Shown: piece by piece, positions 36,471 through 44,140 of the stretch
How positions within the stretch are numbered: position 1 is the first letter of the stretch
Layout of the letters: each line of letters opens with the position of its first letter
Assembly (NCBI GenBank): GCA_964437445.1
Contig: CAYTGR010000001.1
Coordinates: forward strand, 1 to 64,000
Origin: CAYTGR01 sp964437445
GTDB lineage: Bacteria > Chloroflexota > Anaerolineae > B4-G1 > SLSP01
Direction of reading: 5' to 3'
Length of the DNA: 64,000 nt
Translations under genes and position numbers: made by a program
The notes under the pieces: model-generated
What the model was told of the DNA's origin: nothing
What the model saw: only the letters and a program-made list of their open reading frames with translations
The model's database searches: none

Positions 36471-36490
36471 ATTTGCAGGGAGATGAGAGG

Positions 36491-37354
36491 ATGTCTGAAG
36501 CGTCTGAGGCAATCGTAGTGCAAAAAGCGTACAAATGTTTTGGCCAACCGGCAGTCCCACCGTGGCAACGGCTCTTTAGCCACAGCCAGGATGGCAACGG
36601 TCATGGCAATGGCAATGGCCACAAGCCGACTGTGGTGGCGGTGGATCACGTCTCGTTCACGGTGCGAGAGGGCGAGATCTTTGGCGTGCTGGGGCCTAAC
36701 GGCGGTGGCAAGTCCACGCTGATCCGGCTCATCTCCACGTTGTTGATCCCTGACGGCGGTGTGGTCACAGTCTTTGGGTACGATGTGGTCCGCCAGCCGA
36801 TGCAGGTGCAGCGGTTGATCAACCGCGTCTCGGTGGAAGCCAGCTTTTTCAAGAAGCTCTCGCCGATGGAGAACCTGATGTACGGCGCGCGGCTCTACGG
36901 GCTGCCTGCCGCCGAGACCCGCCAGCGGATCGTGGAGATCCTCACGCGGTTGGGGTTGGAAAAGCGCGCTATCTACCAACCGATGGAAGAGATGTCGCGC
37001 GGGATGCAACAGAAGGTCGCCATCGCGCGCGCGTTGCTTTCACGGCCCCGGCTGCTCCTGCTGGACGAGCCGACGACCGGGTTGGATCCGCGCTCCAAGC
37101 GCGAGGTGCAGGCTGTGGTGCAGGAATTGCGCGCTGGCGGCACCACCATTCTGCTGACGACACACGATATGGACGAGGCGGACAGTCTTTGTGATCGGAT
37201 CGCCATCATGGACAAAGGGCGCGTCGTCGCGTTAGGAACGCCGGCAGAACTGCGGGCCCTCGTCCCGCGCACCAACGGCCATGAGCCGACTCTGGAAGAG
37301 GTCTTTCTGGAACTGACCGGTAAGTCGCTCAAAACGGAAGATGAAATGGAATAA
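36491..37354 (+). CDS. ABC-2 type transporter ATPase (DrrA/NatA-like)
   Basis: 287 residues. Walker A GPNGGGKST (residues 68-76; Gly replaces the usual Ala), variant signature MSRGMQQK, Walker B LLLLDEPTTGLDP, and H-loop TTHDMDEADSL. The N-terminal part has a GNGHGNGNGH insertion (about 35-44). Similar ATPases power ABC-2 exporters of drugs, lipids or polysaccharides. Its permease partner is probably the gene at 38675, two genes downstream. GGGAG lies 8 nt before the ATG. Expression is probably controlled by the leader with two terminators directly upstream. Confidence 0.9.
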   Translation: MSEASEAIVVQKAYKCFGQPAVPPWQRLFSHSQDGNGHGNGNGHKPTVVAVDHVSFTVREGEIFGVLGPNGGGKSTLIRLISTLLIPDGGVVTVFGYDVVRQPMQVQRLINRVSVEASFFKKLSPMENLMYGARLYGLPAAETRQRIVEILTRLGLEKRAIYQPMEEMSRGMQQKVAIARALLSRPRLLLLDEPTTGLDPRSKREVQAVVQELRAGGTTILLTTHDMDEADSLCDRIAIMDKGRVVALGTPAELRALVPRTNGHEPTLEEVFLELTGKSLKTEDEME

Positions 37355-37382
37355 TCTACACATGGAACAGGGAGCTAATGCC

Positions 37383-37940
37383 ATGAGGAATGCTACAGGC
37401 AGGATAGGGATGGAATTGTTTAACGGTACATTGATCCGGCTGGCGCGGCTGGATGGTGAGCAGGATGCGGCCGTGGAGTCCGGCTGGACTCATGACCCGG
37501 AATACTTGCGGCTCTTCAGCACGCGGCCGTTGCAACCGCTCGCCCCGTTCCAGCTCAAGAAGCTGTACGAGGCCGAAGAGAAATCCGAAACGTTGTTCCC
37601 TTTCGGTGTTCGCACTCAGAAAGATGATCGCCTGGTGGGGGTAGCGCGGTTGGACGATGTGGAGTGGACGCACGGCGCGGCCCAGCTCCATCTGGGTATC
37701 GGCCGGTCTGAGGACCGGGGGCAGGGGTACGGCTCGGAAGCGCTCTGGCTGCTCCTGCGCTATGCCTTCGTGGAGCTGAACCTGTATCGGGTCTCGGCGA
37801 GTGTGGCAGAGCACAACGTGCGGGGGGCGCACTTTCTGGAGCGGGCCGGCTTCACATTAGAGGTACGGCGGCGGCAGGCCCTCGCTTATGCGGGCCGATA
37901 CTGGGATGCGTTGATATACGGGCTGTTACGGGAAGGATGA
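37383..37940 (+). CDS. GNAT acetyltransferase, RimJ/RimL-like
   Basis: 185 residues of the Acetyltransf_3 (RimJ/RimL/SpeG-like) type. The acetyl-CoA loop is SEDRGQGYGSEAL, followed by LLLRYAFVELNLYRVSASV and the typical GAHFLERAGF. The start 37383 has AGGGAG 8 nt upstream, but alignment with the paralogue at 38044 favours the ATG at 37410 (MELFNGTLIRL), with AGGA nearby; both are possible. Inserted between the ABC ATPase and its permease. The substrate could be an amino sugar, a peptide N-terminus or an antibiotic. Confidence 0.82.
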   Translation: MRNATGRIGMELFNGTLIRLARLDGEQDAAVESGWTHDPEYLRLFSTRPLQPLAPFQLKKLYEAEEKSETLFPFGVRTQKDDRLVGVARLDDVEWTHGAAQLHLGIGRSEDRGQGYGSEALWLLLRYAFVELNLYRVSASVAEHNVRGAHFLERAGFTLEVRRRQALAYAGRYWDALIYGLLREG

Positions 37941-38043
37941 AAAAGTGAGCATCCCACCACAACGGTGAACTAAAGTTCGCGTTACGTTGGCTGCTGAAAT
38001 TGATTGACTAAGGACTGTCACGATTTTCAAGGGGGAAAACGAC

Positions 38044-38625
38044 ATGAGTACGATCTTGCAGGGGACGTTAGTTCGCCTGGCGGCCATCAACCCGGAGACC
38101 GATGCGGAGCATTTTGCCCGCTGGGGTCAGAATACCGAGTATCTGCGGCTGCTGGATTCCTGTCCGGCACGCCCACTCTCGGCTAAGCGGGTGAAGGAAC
38201 TGTTAGAAGAATGGCTCTGGATCAAAGAGCAACCCAACGACCGTTATTTGCTCTTCACCATGCGCCGCCTGGCCGACGACCGTCCCATCGGGCTGGTTGA
38301 TCTGTGGCTCGGTGACATCCGTCACGGCGATAGCTGGGTGGGGATCGGCATTGGGGAGCGTGAGCTGTGGGGCCAGGGCTACGGCACCGACGCGATGCGG
38401 GTGCTCCTGCGCTATGCGTTCACGGAGTTGAACCTGCACCGGGTTTCCCTGAACGTGTTCGGCTACAACGAGCGCGCCCTGCGCTCTTACGAGAAGGCGG
38501 GGTTCACGCTGGAGGGGCGCGCCCGCCACTGGCTCAACCGCGATGGGCAGCGCTGGGACCTGGTGTATATGGGCATTTTGCGGGAAGAGTGGGCACGTTT
38601 GAACGGCATGACAAGTGCGGCGTGA
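38044..38625 (+). CDS. GNAT acetyltransferase, RimJ/RimL-like (paralogue)
   Basis: 193 residues, a close paralogue of the preceding gene (MSTILQGTLVRLAAIN against MELFNGTLIRLARLD). The acetyl-CoA loop is ERELWGQGYGTDAM, and the helix LLRYAFTELNLHRVSLNVFGYNERAL is characteristic of the subfamily. AAGGGGG precedes the ATG. The 103-nt spacer before it contains ACTAAAGTTCGCGTTACG, a short motif also found upstream of the giant DUF11 gene. Same operon as the ABC genes. Confidence 0.85.
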   Translation: MSTILQGTLVRLAAINPETDAEHFARWGQNTEYLRLLDSCPARPLSAKRVKELLEEWLWIKEQPNDRYLLFTMRRLADDRPIGLVDLWLGDIRHGDSWVGIGIGERELWGQGYGTDAMRVLLRYAFTELNLHRVSLNVFGYNERALRSYEKAGFTLEGRARHWLNRDGQRWDLVYMGILREEWARLNGMTSAA

Positions 38626-38674
38626 GGCGCGCGGCGTCTCTCCCGGTTCACACTGCGGATGAAGGAGGCCAACG

Positions 38675-39499
38675 ATGGCAACATTAGTTTACGAGCTCCG
38701 GGCTTCCTATGCCTTTGTGGAGCGCAATCTGAATTTGATCAAACGGTACTGGTCGTGGGAAGTGGTCTGGATGGTCTATTCCATCGTCAATAGCCTCTCC
38801 GTGAGCTATATCGGGCTGGGGATGGAGCAGCTGGGGGGCCAGGGCGTAGATGGGCGCTATCTGGTGCTTTACCTGGTGATCGGGACGTTAGTCTGGCGCT
38901 ATCTCTCCACGATTTTCTACTGGGTCACGGATGTGATCGGCATGGAGCGCTGGGAGGGGACGATTGAGTACACGCTCATGGCGCCCATCCGCCGCTTCAC
39001 GCACATGGGTGGGCAGACGCTCTTCGCCGTCTTCTACAGTATGGTGACAACCGGTTTCATTCTGGGCGTGGTCGCGTTGATGTTCCATCTGGATCTGAGC
39101 CAGGCCAATCTGTGGGGGAGCGCCGTGGTGTTGCTGGCCGGGAGCCTGTCGTTCATCGGCGTAGGGATCATGGCCTCTATCCTGCCGATGCTCTTCCCGG
39201 AGCGCGGTTCGCAGATGACGCATGTGATCATCGCGCTGCTGCTGCTGGTCTCCGGGGTCTACTACCCGGTGGAGGTGCTGCCCGGCTTCCTGCAAACGCT
39301 GGCCGTGGTCAGCCCGGCGACCTACGTGTTGACCGGAACCCGGGAGGCGTTGTTGCAGGGGGTGCCCTTGGGACAGCTGTGGCCGTTTATCTGGCCGACG
39401 TTAGTGATGGGGGTGCTCGCCATCCCCGCTGGCTTGCAGATCTTTGGATTAGCCGAGCGGTACGCCAAGCGGACCGGGAAGCTGCACCGGAACGGGTAG
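38675..39499 (+). CDS. ABC-2 type transporter permease
   Basis: 274 residues with six predicted membrane helices, of the ABC2_membrane type. Landmarks are the MERWEGTIEYTLMAPI loop after the second helix and the region LLLLVSGVYYPVEVLPGFLQTLAVVSPATYVLTGTREAL near the end. It forms the membrane half of an exporter whose ATPase is encoded at 36491. AAGGAGG lies upstream of the ATG. The substrate is unknown; the surrounding acetyltransferases suggest a modified small molecule or peptide. Confidence 0.88.
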   Translation: MATLVYELRASYAFVERNLNLIKRYWSWEVVWMVYSIVNSLSVSYIGLGMEQLGGQGVDGRYLVLYLVIGTLVWRYLSTIFYWVTDVIGMERWEGTIEYTLMAPIRRFTHMGGQTLFAVFYSMVTTGFILGVVALMFHLDLSQANLWGSAVVLLAGSLSFIGVGIMASILPMLFPERGSQMTHVIIALLLLVSGVYYPVEVLPGFLQTLAVVSPATYVLTGTREALLQGVPLGQLWPFIWPTLVMGVLAIPAGLQIFGLAERYAKRTGKLHRNG

Positions 39500-39534
39500 A
39501 CGAGCCCGCGAGTCAACGAATCAACGAAAGGCTG

Positions 39535-39575
39535 GTAGTGCCGCGCTTGAGCGCGGCAGGGAACGGCGCTGAAGC
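39535..39575. repeat. Intergenic palindrome
   Basis: GTAGTG followed by CCGCGCTTGAGCGCGG (39541-39556), a near-perfect hairpin, then GGCGCTGAAGC. It belongs to the same palindrome family as 11213 and is preceded by GAGTCAACGAATCAAC repeats. Confidence 0.5.
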
Positions 39576-39652
39576 AAAGGGATGCCAAGCGTGGTCTGTC
39601 GTCAGTGGTCAAAATTGAGTCAGTAACAACTTGAGTTATCAGAGGGAATACG

Positions 39653-40663
39653 ATGACAACAGGGGAAAGTGAACAATGGGTCGTGCCGGGGGCACCGGCT
39701 ATAGTGGGTTTGACGCTCCGGCACTACCGGGACGAACGCGATTATCCGGCCATCGTCGCCGTGATCAACGGCAGTAAACTGGCGGATGGACTGGATCATA
39801 TGGAAACGGTGGCAGATTTGGCGCTGGACTACCAGCACACCCAACACTTCACCCCGCAGCAGGATACGCTGTTGGCTGAAGTAGGGGGCGAGGTTGTGGC
39901 CTACAGCAGCGGGGCCTGGATCAAAGAAGAAGGGGGAAACTACATCCATTATCACTCCCATTACCTGCTGCCGGCCTGGCGCGGTCAGGGGCTGGAGCCG
40001 GTCATGTTCCGCGCGCTGGAGCAGCGAGGGACCGCTGCCGTGGCCGACCATCCGGCCGACGTGCCCTCGGTGCTGGAGACCTGGGTCTCCGAGACCGAAA
40101 CGGCCCAGGAGGTGCTGGTGCAGGCTGCCGGCTACCGGCCGGTACGCCATTTCATCAAGATGAAGCGACCGCTGGACGATGAAATCCCGCCGGCTCCGCT
40201 GCCGGACGGGATTGAGGTGCGCCCGGCCTTGCCGGAGCACTACCCGGCCATCTGGGCCGCCATGCAAGAGGCGTTCCGTGACCATTGGGGCTACTGTCCG
40301 CCGCCAGAAGGGGCTTATGAGCGCTGGTTGGGGGAGCGGCTGTCGCAGCCGGCTCTCTGGCAGGTGGCCTGGACCGGCGATCAGGTGGTGGGTATGGTGC
40401 TGAATTTCATCAACGACGAAGAGAATCAGGCGCACCAGCGGCGGCGCGGTTACACCGAGAGCATCTCGGTGCGCCGACCCTGGCGCAAACAGGGGATCGC
40501 GCGCGCTTTAATCCTGCGTAGCCTGCGGCTGCTCCAGGGCCAGGGGATGACCGAAGCGGCGCTCACGGTGGATGCCGAAAATCTCAGCGGCGCTTTACGC
40601 CTGTATGAACAGGTGGGCTTTCGGGCGGTGCGGCGGACTACGGCGTATCAAAAACCGTTGTGA
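39653..40663 (+). CDS. Double-GNAT acetyltransferase, copy 1
   Basis: 336 residues made of two GNAT folds, as in mycothiol synthase (MshD)-like proteins. The N-terminal domain has a degenerate acetyl-CoA loop (AWRGQGLEP), while the C-terminal domain has an intact one (RRPWRKQGIARALI) followed by DAENLSGALRLYEQVGF. The N-terminal half may be structural or bind substrate. It is the first of three tandem paralogues. The start has only a weak purine-rich site. Confidence 0.82.
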   Translation: MTTGESEQWVVPGAPAIVGLTLRHYRDERDYPAIVAVINGSKLADGLDHMETVADLALDYQHTQHFTPQQDTLLAEVGGEVVAYSSGAWIKEEGGNYIHYHSHYLLPAWRGQGLEPVMFRALEQRGTAAVADHPADVPSVLETWVSETETAQEVLVQAAGYRPVRHFIKMKRPLDDEIPPAPLPDGIEVRPALPEHYPAIWAAMQEAFRDHWGYCPPPEGAYERWLGERLSQPALWQVAWTGDQVVGMVLNFINDEENQAHQRRRGYTESISVRRPWRKQGIARALILRSLRLLQGQGMTEAALTVDAENLSGALRLYEQVGFRAVRRTTAYQKPL

Positions 40664-40774
40664 GCAGAAAGCATTCATGGTATTGACGAGGACTTCCCCA
40701 TGCACTGGCGTTCACCAGTGGTGGGATGAAGATGAAAATGTGAACAGTGAGCAGGAAACAGGAACTCCTACCTG

Positions 40775-40811
40775 CTGCTCTCTGCTCACTCCTTAACTGG
40801 TTTCTAATTTC
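40775..40811 (+). repeat. Pre-ribosome-site repeat, copy 1
   Basis: CTGCTCTCTGCTCACTCCTT followed by AACTGGTTTCTAATTTC, ending just before the ribosome site. A near-identical stretch lies at 58179-58214 before the dGTPase-like gene. Confidence 0.6.
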
Positions 40812-40824
40812 AAGGGAGTTAATA

Positions 40825-41853
40825 ATGATGAACACGAACTTTGCCGTTACCGGTCGGGATGAAATCCGGCTGCCGGATGCTCCGGTCATTGCTGGGCTGG
40901 TCTTCCGCCACTTCCGGGGTGAGAGTGATTACCCGCCCATGCTGGCCGTGCTGGCGGCCAGCTGCGAGGCGGATCAGGACGAATTTGTCAGAACACTGGA
41001 GGACGTCGTCAATACCTACACCCACTTGAATAACTGTGATCCTTACCAGGACATGGTAATGGTGGAGGTCAACGATCAGCTGGTCGGCTACAGTCGCACC
41101 GGTTGGTTCAAGGAAGAGCCGGGACCTTATATCCACTACCACTTCTTTTTCTTGCGGCCGGAATGGCGAGGCCGGGGCCTGGAGCGGACTTTGTTGCTGG
41201 CGATGGAGCGCCGGGCGGCGGAGGTCGCCGCGAGCCTGCCGCAAGATGCTCTGCATGAGCTCTCGCTGGAAATTCAAGAGACACAGCCGGCCTTAGAGGC
41301 TCTGGCGCAACAGGCTGGGTATCGCCCGGTGCGCTATTTCTATGAGATGGTGCGCCCAACGCTGGACGACATTCCTGATCTGGCGTTGCCCGCCGGCGTT
41401 GAGGTGCGGCCGGTCTTGCCGGAGCACTACCGTGCAATCTGGGAAGCGGCGGATGAAGCTTTCCGCGATCATTGGGGGTATGCGCCTCAAACGGAGGAAA
41501 ATTATCAAGAATGGCTTGCCGGACGGCTGTTCCAACCGGAGCTGTGGCAGGTGGCCTGGGCCGGTGAGCAGGTAGTCGGGACGGTATTGAATTTCATTGA
41601 CGAAGAGCAGAACCGGCACTACGGGCGCCGGCGTGGCTACACGGAGACGATCACGGTGCGGCGTCCCTGGCGCAAGCAGGGCGTGGCGCGGGCGTTGATT
41701 GCGCGCAGCCTGCACCTGCTCAAGGCGCAGGGGATGACTGAGGCGGCGCTGGGAGTAGATACCGAGAACCTGAGCGGCGCGCTCCGGCTCTATGAGGGGA
41801 TGGGTTTCCGCCCGGTCAAGCGGACGGGAGCGTACCGCAAGCCGTTGGAATGA
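40825..41853 (+). CDS. Double-GNAT acetyltransferase, copy 2
   Basis: 342 residues, a paralogue of the flanking genes. Shared blocks include PDAPVIAGLVFRHFRGESDY, the NCDPYQDMVMVEVNDQ strand pair, the motif AFRDHWGYAP at the start of the second domain, and the acetyl-CoA loop RRPWRKQGVARALIARSL. AAGGGAG lies 7-8 nt before the first of two adjacent ATGs (40825 and 40828). It is more similar to copy 3 than to copy 1, suggesting a second, later duplication. Confidence 0.83.
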   Translation: MMNTNFAVTGRDEIRLPDAPVIAGLVFRHFRGESDYPPMLAVLAASCEADQDEFVRTLEDVVNTYTHLNNCDPYQDMVMVEVNDQLVGYSRTGWFKEEPGPYIHYHFFFLRPEWRGRGLERTLLLAMERRAAEVAASLPQDALHELSLEIQETQPALEALAQQAGYRPVRYFYEMVRPTLDDIPDLALPAGVEVRPVLPEHYRAIWEAADEAFRDHWGYAPQTEENYQEWLAGRLFQPELWQVAWAGEQVVGTVLNFIDEEQNRHYGRRRGYTETITVRRPWRKQGVARALIARSLHLLKAQGMTEAALGVDTENLSGALRLYEGMGFRPVKRTGAYRKPLE

Positions 41854-41855
41854 GC

Positions 41856-41895
41856 GAATCAGAGAGTCAGAAAATCAAAGAATCAAGAAATCAAG
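41856..41895. repeat. Degenerate 8-bp tandem repeat
   Basis: Five units (GAATCAGA, GAGTCAGA, AAATCAAA, GAATCAAG, AAATCAAG) between GNAT copies 2 and 3. Related GAATCA strings occur after the genes ending at 19641, 39499 and 42928. Confidence 0.6.
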
Positions 41896-41908
41896 GGGAG
41901 ATGAAGAA

Positions 41909-42928
41909 ATGAGCGCGATGGCTGTGATGAACGATGTGGTAGTTTTGCCGGATGCGCCCGCGATTCCGGGGCTGGTCTTCCGCCGCTTCCGGGGCGAGAG
42001 CGATTATTCGAAAATGGTGGCGGTGCTGGATGTCAGCCGGGAATTTGACCGGATTGATTATGTGACCACCTTAGAGGATTTGATCAATTCTTACACCCAC
42101 CTGGTCCATTGCGATCCATACCAGGATATGCTCCTGGCCGAGGTGGATGGTCAGGTGATTGGCTATAGCCGCACCGAATGGTTCAAAAACGAGGGTGAAC
42201 AGTTCTACGAGCACTATCACCTCCACTTCTTGATGCCGGCCTGGCGGGGGCAAGGGATTGAGCCAACGCTGTTTCACGCCATGGAACGGCAGGGGCGGGA
42301 ACGGGTCACCGCGCATTCCAACGATTTGCCCAGCTACTTCTCCACTGAAGTCCTGGAAACTCAAACGGTGCTGGAGGCTGTGATCCAAAGTGAGGGTTAC
42401 CATGCCATCCGCCATTACTACAATATGGTACGTCCCACTTTGGATGATATCCCGGAGGCCCCCTTGCCGACCGGCGTGGAGGTGCGGCCGGCCCGGCCGG
42501 AGCACTATCGCGCCATCTGGGAGGAGATGCAAGAAGCGTTTCAGGATCATTGGGGCTATGTGCCCGGCACCGAAGAGAATTACCAGGAGTGGTTGAACGG
42601 GCGGCTCTTCCAGCCGGCCCTCTGGCAGATCGCCTGGGCCGGGGATGAGGTCATCGGCACCGTGCTGGCCTTCATTGATGAGGCGCAAAACCGCAAATAC
42701 AACCGGCGGCGTGGCTATACCGAGGAGATCACGGTGCGGCGTCCCTGGCGCAAGCACGGTGTGGCGCGGGCGTTGATCGCGCGTAGCTTACAGCAGCTCA
42801 AAGCCCTGGGGATGACCGAGGCCGCGTTGGGCGTGGATACCGAGAATCTGAGCGGCGCGCTCCGGCTCTACGAGAGCATGGGGTTCCGCCCGGTACAACG
42901 GGGGAGCATTTACGCCAAGCCGCTGTAA
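41909..42928 (+). CDS. Double-GNAT acetyltransferase, copy 3
   Basis: 339 residues, last of the tandem trio. Same architecture: degenerate N-terminal loop (AWRGQGIEPTLF), AFQDHWGYVPGTEENYQEWL, intact C-terminal loop RRPWRKHGVARALIARSL, then DTENLSGALRLYESMGF. The upstream frame is open to 41792 but that part overlaps copy 2 and the 8-bp repeats; the ATG at 41909 follows AGGGGAG and is preferred. It converges with the minus-strand kinase gene. Confidence 0.83.
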   Translation: MSAMAVMNDVVVLPDAPAIPGLVFRRFRGESDYSKMVAVLDVSREFDRIDYVTTLEDLINSYTHLVHCDPYQDMLLAEVDGQVIGYSRTEWFKNEGEQFYEHYHLHFLMPAWRGQGIEPTLFHAMERQGRERVTAHSNDLPSYFSTEVLETQTVLEAVIQSEGYHAIRHYYNMVRPTLDDIPEAPLPTGVEVRPARPEHYRAIWEEMQEAFQDHWGYVPGTEENYQEWLNGRLFQPALWQIAWAGDEVIGTVLAFIDEAQNRKYNRRRGYTEEITVRRPWRKHGVARALIARSLQQLKALGMTEAALGVDTENLSGALRLYESMGFRPVQRGSIYAKPL

Positions 42929-42943
42929 GAGTGGCCCATCAGC

Positions 42944-42992
42944 AAGCCAGCGAATCAACGAGACCTTGTCGGGCTCGCTGATTCGCTGGCTT
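42944..42992. terminator. Hairpin between convergent genes
   Basis: AAGCCAGCGAATCAACGAG (42944-42962) pairs with CTCGCTGATTCGCTGGCTT (42974-42992), 19 bp with one mismatch and an 11-nt loop. No clear U-tract on either side, so a bidirectional terminator role is inferred from position. It may have grown from GAATCA repeats. Confidence 0.5.
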
Positions 42993-42995
42993 GAT

Positions 42996-44105
42996 CTAAG
43001 CGGCCACCGGCAGCCGGATGGTGAAGGTGCTGCCTTTGCCCGGTTCGCTTGTGACCAGAATCTCGCCCTTGTGCAGGTGAATAAACTCCTGGGAGATCGC
43101 CAACCCTAAGCCGACTCCCTGCTGCTCCATGCGCTGCCGGTCAATCTGGTGGAAGCGTTGGAACAGGTGCGGGATCTCTTCCGCGGCAATGCCCACCCCT
43201 TGATCAATAATGGCAATTTCCACCCAGTTGCCGGCTGGTTGCGCGATCACTTTGATCCGTTTGTTCTGGCCCCGGGTGAATTTGATCGCGTTATCAATCA
43301 GCCGGCCCAGGGCATCCGTCAAATAATATTCCGACAGCACTACCGGGGGCAGGTTGGGGGTGATCTGGCTTTCCAGCGTGATGCCGTGGGCGGCGGCCTG
43401 ACTGTTGTACCGGTTCACTGCCCGCTCTACAATCATGTCCAGGTCGGTGCGGACCCGGGCGATCTGGGCATACTCCTCGGCCAGCCGGCCGGTGTCCATC
43501 TGGACGATTAAGAGCAGGTCTTCTATCAGGTGATTTAGCCGGTCGGCTCCCTTTTTGATCCCCAACAGAAAACCCTGTAACTGGTCGGGCGAAAGCGTTC
43601 TGACGTCGTCCAGCGCCAGTTCGGTGTACCCCTGGACATAGGTGAGTGGCGTTCGCAGCTCGTGGCCCATCACGGTGATGATTTGTTGCTTCAGCTCGTT
43701 AAACTTGGCCTCGCTGGCTTGATAAATCTGCTGAGCGCGCGTCAACCGCGAACTGACCACCACCAGGAGCTCATCGGGGTTGAAGGGTTTGGTGATATAA
43801 TCCTCCACTCCCAGGCTTTTACCCCGCAGGATGTCGTCCCGCTCCGCCTTACCGGTCAGGAAAATGAAGGGGATGGTGATCCATTCCGGGCGGGCGCGGA
43901 CGGCCTCATAGAGCCCATACCCATCCATCCGGGGCATCATGATGTCGGCCACGATGAGATCGGGCCGCGTATGTTCCATCACTTCCAATGCTTTAAGCCC
44001 GTCGGAAGCCACCAGAACAATGTACCCCTCCAGTTCAAGGACCTCTTGTACGGCCTTCATGAGATTTTCCTGGTCTTCTACTACTAAGATACGTTGTCCA
44101 CTCAT
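42996..44105 (-). CDS. Hybrid response regulator-histidine kinase
   Basis: 369 residues. An N-terminal receiver domain has acidic residues E10-D11, phosphoacceptor Asp54 (VADIMMPRMDG) and Lys in YITKPFNP. A short coiled linker leads to a HisKA domain with His148 (VMGHELRTPL), then a HATPase domain with N box GRLIDNAIKFT and G boxes DQGVGIAAEE and GVGLGL. The receiver-first order suggests it takes phosphate from another kinase, plausibly the giant kinase immediately upstream, which lacks a receiver. AGGAGAGAGAG precedes the ATG. No output domain other than the kinase is present. Confidence 0.9.
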   Translation of the reverse strand: MSGQRILVVEDQENLMKAVQEVLELEGYIVLVASDGLKALEVMEHTRPDLIVADIMMPRMDGYGLYEAVRARPEWITIPFIFLTGKAERDDILRGKSLGVEDYITKPFNPDELLVVVSSRLTRAQQIYQASEAKFNELKQQIITVMGHELRTPLTYVQGYTELALDDVRTLSPDQLQGFLLGIKKGADRLNHLIEDLLLIVQMDTGRLAEEYAQIARVRTDLDMIVERAVNRYNSQAAAHGITLESQITPNLPPVVLSEYYLTDALGRLIDNAIKFTRGQNKRIKVIAQPAGNWVEIAIIDQGVGIAAEEIPHLFQRFHQIDRQRMEQQGVGLGLAISQEFIHLHKGEILVTSEPGKGSTFTIRLPVAA

Positions 44106-44140
44106 CTCTCTCTCCTAAAAAGCGTTGAGCTTATGATGGA

